From: JAQBQZ01 sp964406475
GTDB taxonomy: Bacteria; Patescibacteriota; Minisyncoccia; Phycocordibacterales; CAIRYW01
Assembly: GCA_964406475.1 (NCBI GenBank)
Contig: CAYORS010000020.1
Location: 1-7,571 of the forward strand
Length of the DNA: 7,571 nt
Direction: 5' to 3'
How positions within the stretch are numbered: the stretch's first letter is position 1; each line of letters opens with the position of its first letter. Below are positions 5,813 to 7,571 of the stretch, piece by piece. Made by a program: the position numbers and the translations under genes. Below the pieces are notes generated by a model. That model searched no databases. It was not told the origin of the DNA and saw only the letters and a list, made by a program, of their open reading frames with translations.

Positions 5813-6388
5813 TTATCTTAAAACATTGAAAGTAGAGACAATTCCTTTTATCTGTTCATTTGTAAGCTGAGGATAATCCGCTTCTTCTCCTGTTTTATAT
5901 GATTGTCCTAAAAGAATATATGTTCCATTAAGGAATGGTATGTACAATTCTTGATTTGCATATCCAACCCCCGATACATAGTTGAACAGATAACTTTTCT
6001 TACCATTATTTTCTATAACCTCATATGCACCCTCGCCGCTACGGTAGTCTTTAGCGTAAGTTGCAGCAGTTTTCTCAAAGTTATAATTGCAAGATATTTG
6101 AACATCTAATCCTTCAATACTTTTAGCAGCAGTTACTTGGTCATAACCAGACGAGGGACTACAATCTAATTTTTGCTGATCTTCCAACGGTTGTTCAATT
6201 ACTCTTCCTAAAGAAAGAGGATATTTAAACTCAAAGCCATACTTTTCATCTCTGAAAGTGTTCCAATTAGTGGTATCAATAATTGGAACTTTTTTTGTCG
6301 TATAAAAATAAGCTCCACCACCTATTACCATAAGAGCTATAAAAATAGTAATCACAATCCCAATAGATCCTTTTTGTTTATTTTTCAT
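5813..6388 (-). CDS. Membrane-anchored extracytoplasmic protein with a YGFEFKYP motif, function unknown
   Basis: This encodes 191 residues from ATG 6386-6388 (MKNKQKGS). An upstream in-frame ATG at 6407-6409 lies before the -10 hexamer and so cannot be on the mRNA. Residues 9-29 form one membrane segment after a basic tip, placing the rest outside the membrane. NTFRDEKYGFEFKYP (43-57) is the opening of a small domain seen in many exported proteins of Candidate Phyla Radiation genomes; it resembles PsbP/Mog1-like domains (a strand with Y-G-F-x-[FL]-x-Y-P). Two cysteines (76 and 100) could make a disulfide. The C-terminal NEQIKGIVSTFNVL is typical of such domains (IxxTFKF-like). The function is unknown; it may be a surface or envelope protein. 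The gene is flanked by 17-bp direct repeats and converges on the preceding gene. Confidence 0.65.
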   Translation of the reverse strand: MKNKQKGSIGIVITIFIALMVIGGGAYFYTTKKVPIIDTTNWNTFRDEKYGFEFKYPLSLGRVIEQPLEDQQKLDCSPSSGYDQVTAAKSIEGLDVQISCNYNFEKTAATYAKDYRSGEGAYEVIENNGKKSYLFNYVSGVGYANQELYIPFLNGTYILLGQSYKTGEEADYPQLTNEQIKGIVSTFNVLR

Positions 6389-6397
6389 ATGTACAAA

Positions 6398-6425
6398 ATT
6401 ATACCCCATTTGTTTTTATAGTAAA
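6398..6425 (-). promoter_or_regulatory. Promoter of the YGFEFKYP protein gene, near-leaderless
   Basis: On the minus strand TTTACT (6425 to 6420) is followed by a 16-bp spacer and a perfect TATAAT (6403 to 6398). The ATG at 6388 comes 9 nt after the hexamer, predicting a leader of only a few nucleotides. This promoter decides the start codon, because the longer reading would begin upstream of the -10. Confidence 0.65.
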
Positions 6426-6457
6426 ATGAAGTCGACTAGATAAAACTGTAATGTTAT

Positions 6458-6474
6458 AAAAATGAATAGTTAGG
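6458..6474 (+). repeat. 17-bp direct repeat, right copy
   Basis: AAAAATGAATAGTTAGG is identical to 5793-5809. It lies in the gap between the YGFEFKYP gene promoter and the end of the Nudix gene. Here the sequence is non-coding, whereas the left copy is the 3' end of a gene. Confidence 0.85.
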
Positions 6475-6488
6475 GGGTAGAGAGATTA

Positions 6489-6515
6489 AAAGTTCTGTAT
6501 ATTTTTTTCAGAATT
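6489..6515 (-). terminator. Weak terminator candidate after the Nudix gene
   Basis: On the minus strand TTCTG (6513-6509), overlapping the TGA stop, pairs with CAGAA (6497-6493), followed by CTTTTAA. The stem is only 5 bp with an A-rich loop, so efficiency would be low. Confidence 0.25.
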
Positions 6516-7005
6516 TATTTGATGTCTCTTTACCCGTGCTCTTTCGTTTCACCTTTAATGCTTCTTTTAAAGTTTCCGCAAAACCAGGTAATAAATTTAG
6601 TTTCTTTGAGTCGTTTGGTTTGATCCATTTATAATTTTGAGCTTCCCAGTCTAATTTAACTTTATCTGTATTTACTTTTACCAATACCGGATGAACAATC
6701 CAAGTCTTTTTATATCTTGGTGCATCCTGGTTTAAAATTTTAGCAAGTTGAATGGAAACAATGTGTTTTTTTGATATACCCAACTCTTCACACAACTCTT
6801 CGTGCACTTTCTCCACTAAACTTTTTTGATCATCTAAAAATCCCGAGATCCCATTCCAATACCCTGGATACAGACGCATATCCTTACTTCGTTGTACAAG
6901 AAGTACTTTATTTTCATACATAACTACACAGTTCAATACAGGGCACCACCGTATATTCGTGAAATCCACTTGCCCGGGTTTAGGGGTAAACTTTTTTTCA
7001 ATCAT
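6508..7005 (-). CDS. Nudix hydrolase with a variant Nudix box
   Basis: Nudix enzymes hydrolyse nucleoside diphosphates linked to another group, such as oxidised nucleotides, sugar nucleotides, NADH or isoprenyl diphosphates, using metal ions. The 165-residue protein is one Nudix domain plus a basic tail (152-165). VVMYENKVLLVQRS (27-40) is the usual first strand pair and YPGYWNGISG (46-55) leads into the box. The Nudix box runs from Gly55 to Ile77 and keeps the metal-binding Glu70, Glu73 and Glu74 and the Gly76-Ile pair. Two otherwise conserved positions differ: the Glu six residues after the first Gly is Lys61, and the Arg of REUxEE is Glu69. NYKWIKPNDSKKL (124-136) matches the typical strand and turn after the box. 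The substrate cannot be read from sequence. The start is the ATG at 7003-7005; no Shine-Dalgarno or clear promoter is seen, but an ATGATAATCA element sits 14 bp or more upstream. Confidence 0.88.
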   Translation of the reverse strand: MIEKKFTPKPGQVDFTNIRWCPVLNCVVMYENKVLLVQRSKDMRLYPGYWNGISGFLDDQKSLVEKVHEELCEELGISKKHIVSIQLAKILNQDAPRYKKTWIVHPVLVKVNTDKVKLDWEAQNYKWIKPNDSKKLNLLPGFAETLKEALKVKRKSTGKETSNKF

Positions 7006-7018
7006 TGTTTAATTTGTA

Positions 7019-7037
7019 TCAAATGATAATCACTTTC
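7019..7037. promoter_or_regulatory. Possible operator upstream of the Nudix gene (Fur-box-like)
   Basis: The 19 bases match the classic GATAATGATAATCATTATC Fur box at 14 of 19 positions by hand alignment, with the core ATGATAATCA exact. An overlapping inverted repeat, TATCA-AA-TGATA (7017-7028), is also present. It sits just before the Nudix start on the divergent strand. AT-rich sequence yields such matches by chance, so this is weak. Confidence 0.2.
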
Positions 7038-7268
7038 TCTTTTTATTTAATTTATATTAACACAAAACCGTCCCATAAGGGTGATCTTTTGTTTTGACTA
7101 CTGATTTTAAATCCAAAGAGGTTTTTGATGCTCTTCGGAGTCCGAATTTTGCTCAAATTGACTGGTCGGGGTACAAAAAATCTCTCCCTCGACTAAATTT
7201 TGCTACTCGCAAAATTTGTCTGGGCACCGGCTCGTAATTTTTTGTACTCAAAAAATTATACTCCGCCG

Positions 7269-7281
7269 TTCGAGTCCTTGA
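7269..7281 (+). repeat. 13-bp direct repeat, copy 1
   Basis: TTCGAGTCCTTGA recurs exactly at 7366-7378, 97 bp away. It contains TTCGAGTCC, which resembles a tRNA T-loop, but the flanking bases do not form a T-stem. Confidence 0.7.
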
Positions 7282-7365
7282 GCAAGGAATCTCGGTCATT
7301 GCATGACCAGTATCCCGATTGGAAATTTTGATTGGTTATCACTCTCAAAATTTACTCAATCGGGC

Positions 7366-7378
7366 TTCGAGTCCTTGA
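7366..7378 (+). repeat. 13-bp direct repeat, copy 2
   Basis: This is an exact copy of 7269-7281. It sits immediately after the right arm of the 7314-7364 hairpin, whereas the first copy overlaps the TCCTTG-AG-CAAGGA hairpin. Confidence 0.7.
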
Positions 7379-7452
7379 TGTAAGTGCGCCCCGACACTGC
7401 TTACCCCGCTAAAAATCGCTCCGCTATTTTAACTGGCCGATTCGGTCTCGAA

Positions 7453-7470
7453 CTTTTCTCCAGAGAAAAG
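7453..7470. repeat. Perfect short hairpin CTTTTCTC / GAGAAAAG
   Basis: Arms 7453-7460 and 7463-7470 are perfectly complementary over 8 bp with only CA between them. No T-run follows on the plus strand. On the minus strand the arm end is also not followed by a T-tract, so it is not a standard terminator. Confidence 0.5.
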
Positions 7471-7480
7471 AAATAGTGAA

Positions 7481-7549
7481 ATGGAGAGTGGGGTGAAAAA
7501 CACGGAAGAAGAAAGCGAAGATATTACTAGCGAAGAAATAGATTTCTAA
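7481..7549 (+). CDS. Possible tiny acidic ORF before the right-edge gene
   Basis: ATG 7481 to TAA 7547-7549 encodes 22 residues, half of them Glu or Asp or their neighbours (NTEEESEDITSEEIDF at the end). The next ATG follows after 4 bp, so it could be a leader or small upstream gene. There is no Shine-Dalgarno. The frame stays open upstream to about 7432 without another ATG. Length and composition give little evidence that it is translated. Confidence 0.2.
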   Translation: MESGVKNTEEESEDITSEEIDF

Positions 7550-7553
7550 CACT

Positions 7554-7571
7554 ATGGAAAACACATCACAA
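7554..7571 (+). CDS. Probable start of a gene running off the right edge
   Basis: ATG 7554 opens a frame of six codons (MENTSQ) to the window end. The position, after the palindrome region and 4 bp past a stop, fits a gene start, but there is too little sequence to be sure or to name it. Confidence 0.35.

Larger units (their letters stand above)
7145..7432. repeat. Palindrome-rich, GC-shifted intergenic element
   Basis: The gap from the Nudix start (7005) to the next gene (7554) holds no normal-sized gene but an unusual density of inverted repeats. These are GTACAAAAAAT 7171-7181 with 7237-7247; AAATTTTGC 7195-7203 with 7209-7217; TAATTTTTTG 7235-7244 with 7249-7258; TCCTTG 7275-7280 with 7283-7288; GGTCAT 7294-7299 with 7303-7308; and CCCGATTG 7314-7321 with 7357-7364 enclosing AAATTTTGA 7323-7331 with 7345-7353. 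A weaker one is AAAAT 7412-7416 with 7426-7430. GTCGGGG (7165-7171) can pair with CCCCGAC (7389-7395) and would close a multibranched fold. By hand count, 7261-7320 and 7381-7440 each have 32 G/C of 60, above the neighbouring genes. It could be a structured RNA, a palindromic mobile element, or a decayed locus. Confidence 0.6.

Noticed and set aside
6386..6409. Start at ATG 6407-6409 for the YGFEFKYP protein
   Set aside because: This ATG is upstream of the TATAAT at 6398-6403, so it would not be on the mRNA; ATG 6388 gives a normal signal-anchor N-terminus.
7094..7237. 47-codon frame from TTG 7094 to TAA 7235-7237
   Set aside because: No ATG or ribosome site, short, and largely made of the palindromic repeats; it could be a remnant but I cannot support it as a gene.
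7263..7380. tRNA genes suggested by TTCGAGTCC
   Set aside because: Flanking bases do not form a 5-bp T-stem, and no acceptor, D or anticodon arms can be built around either copy.
7145..7470. CRISPR array or integron attC sites
   Set aside because: The palindromes differ from each other, spacing is irregular, and no regular repeat-spacer pattern or RYYYAAC/GTTRRRY pair was found.

Overview
The window is AT-rich bacterial DNA using the standard code. TGA, TAA and TAG all end genes; the Nudix gene ends in TGA, which argues against the recoded Gracilibacteria/SR1 type. Genes are compact, Shine-Dalgarno sequences are weak or absent, the clamp-loader gene is minimal, and there are several short membrane-anchored proteins I cannot place. 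This suggests a reduced-genome lineage such as the Candidate Phyla Radiation (Parcubacteria-like). That assignment is inference from gene style, not from a marker phylogeny.

Layout. Positions 1-2151 hold the tail of an unknown gene, a membrane-anchored D,D-carboxypeptidase (2 bp after it) and a tRNA-dihydrouridine synthase. Positions 2233-2619 hold a lone pseudopilin-like gene closed by a good intrinsic terminator. Positions 2634-2886 form a dense non-coding interval: a palindrome, a near-consensus sigma-70 promoter (TTGACA, 17 bp, TATTAT), a long GC-rich hairpin and a terminator-like hairpin. Together they look like a small RNA gene of about 140 nt directly upstream of dnaX. The dnaX gene (2887-3903) lacks the usual zinc module and the tau tail.

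A small unknown gene runs convergently into dnaX (3 bp gap). Its promoter is back-to-back with that of a two-gene unit (4344-5808): an exported protein with a DxNxDGxxD loop, then a cytoplasmic protein with a DUF4241-like C-terminus. A membrane-anchored YGFEFKYP-type protein (5813-6388, minus strand) is bracketed by an exact 17-bp direct repeat whose left copy is the 3' end of the preceding gene. This hints that the segment is an inserted module. A Nudix hydrolase with a charge-swapped Nudix box lies upstream on the same strand.

Positions 7006-7553 contain no convincing gene of normal size. Much of the interval is locally GC-richer and packed with perfect inverted repeats, some mutually exclusive and some nested, plus a 13-bp direct repeat. 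It may be a structured RNA, a palindromic mobile element or a remnant. A new plus-strand gene probably starts at 7554.

Several promoters are easy to see because they are extended -10 elements (TGnTATAAT-like). Three of them place the start codon only 7-10 nt after the -10 hexamer, implying leaderless or nearly leaderless mRNAs. They also correct the start sites of two minus-strand genes. The most unusual elements are the small RNA candidate upstream of dnaX, the palindrome array at the right end, and the direct-repeat-flanked gene.
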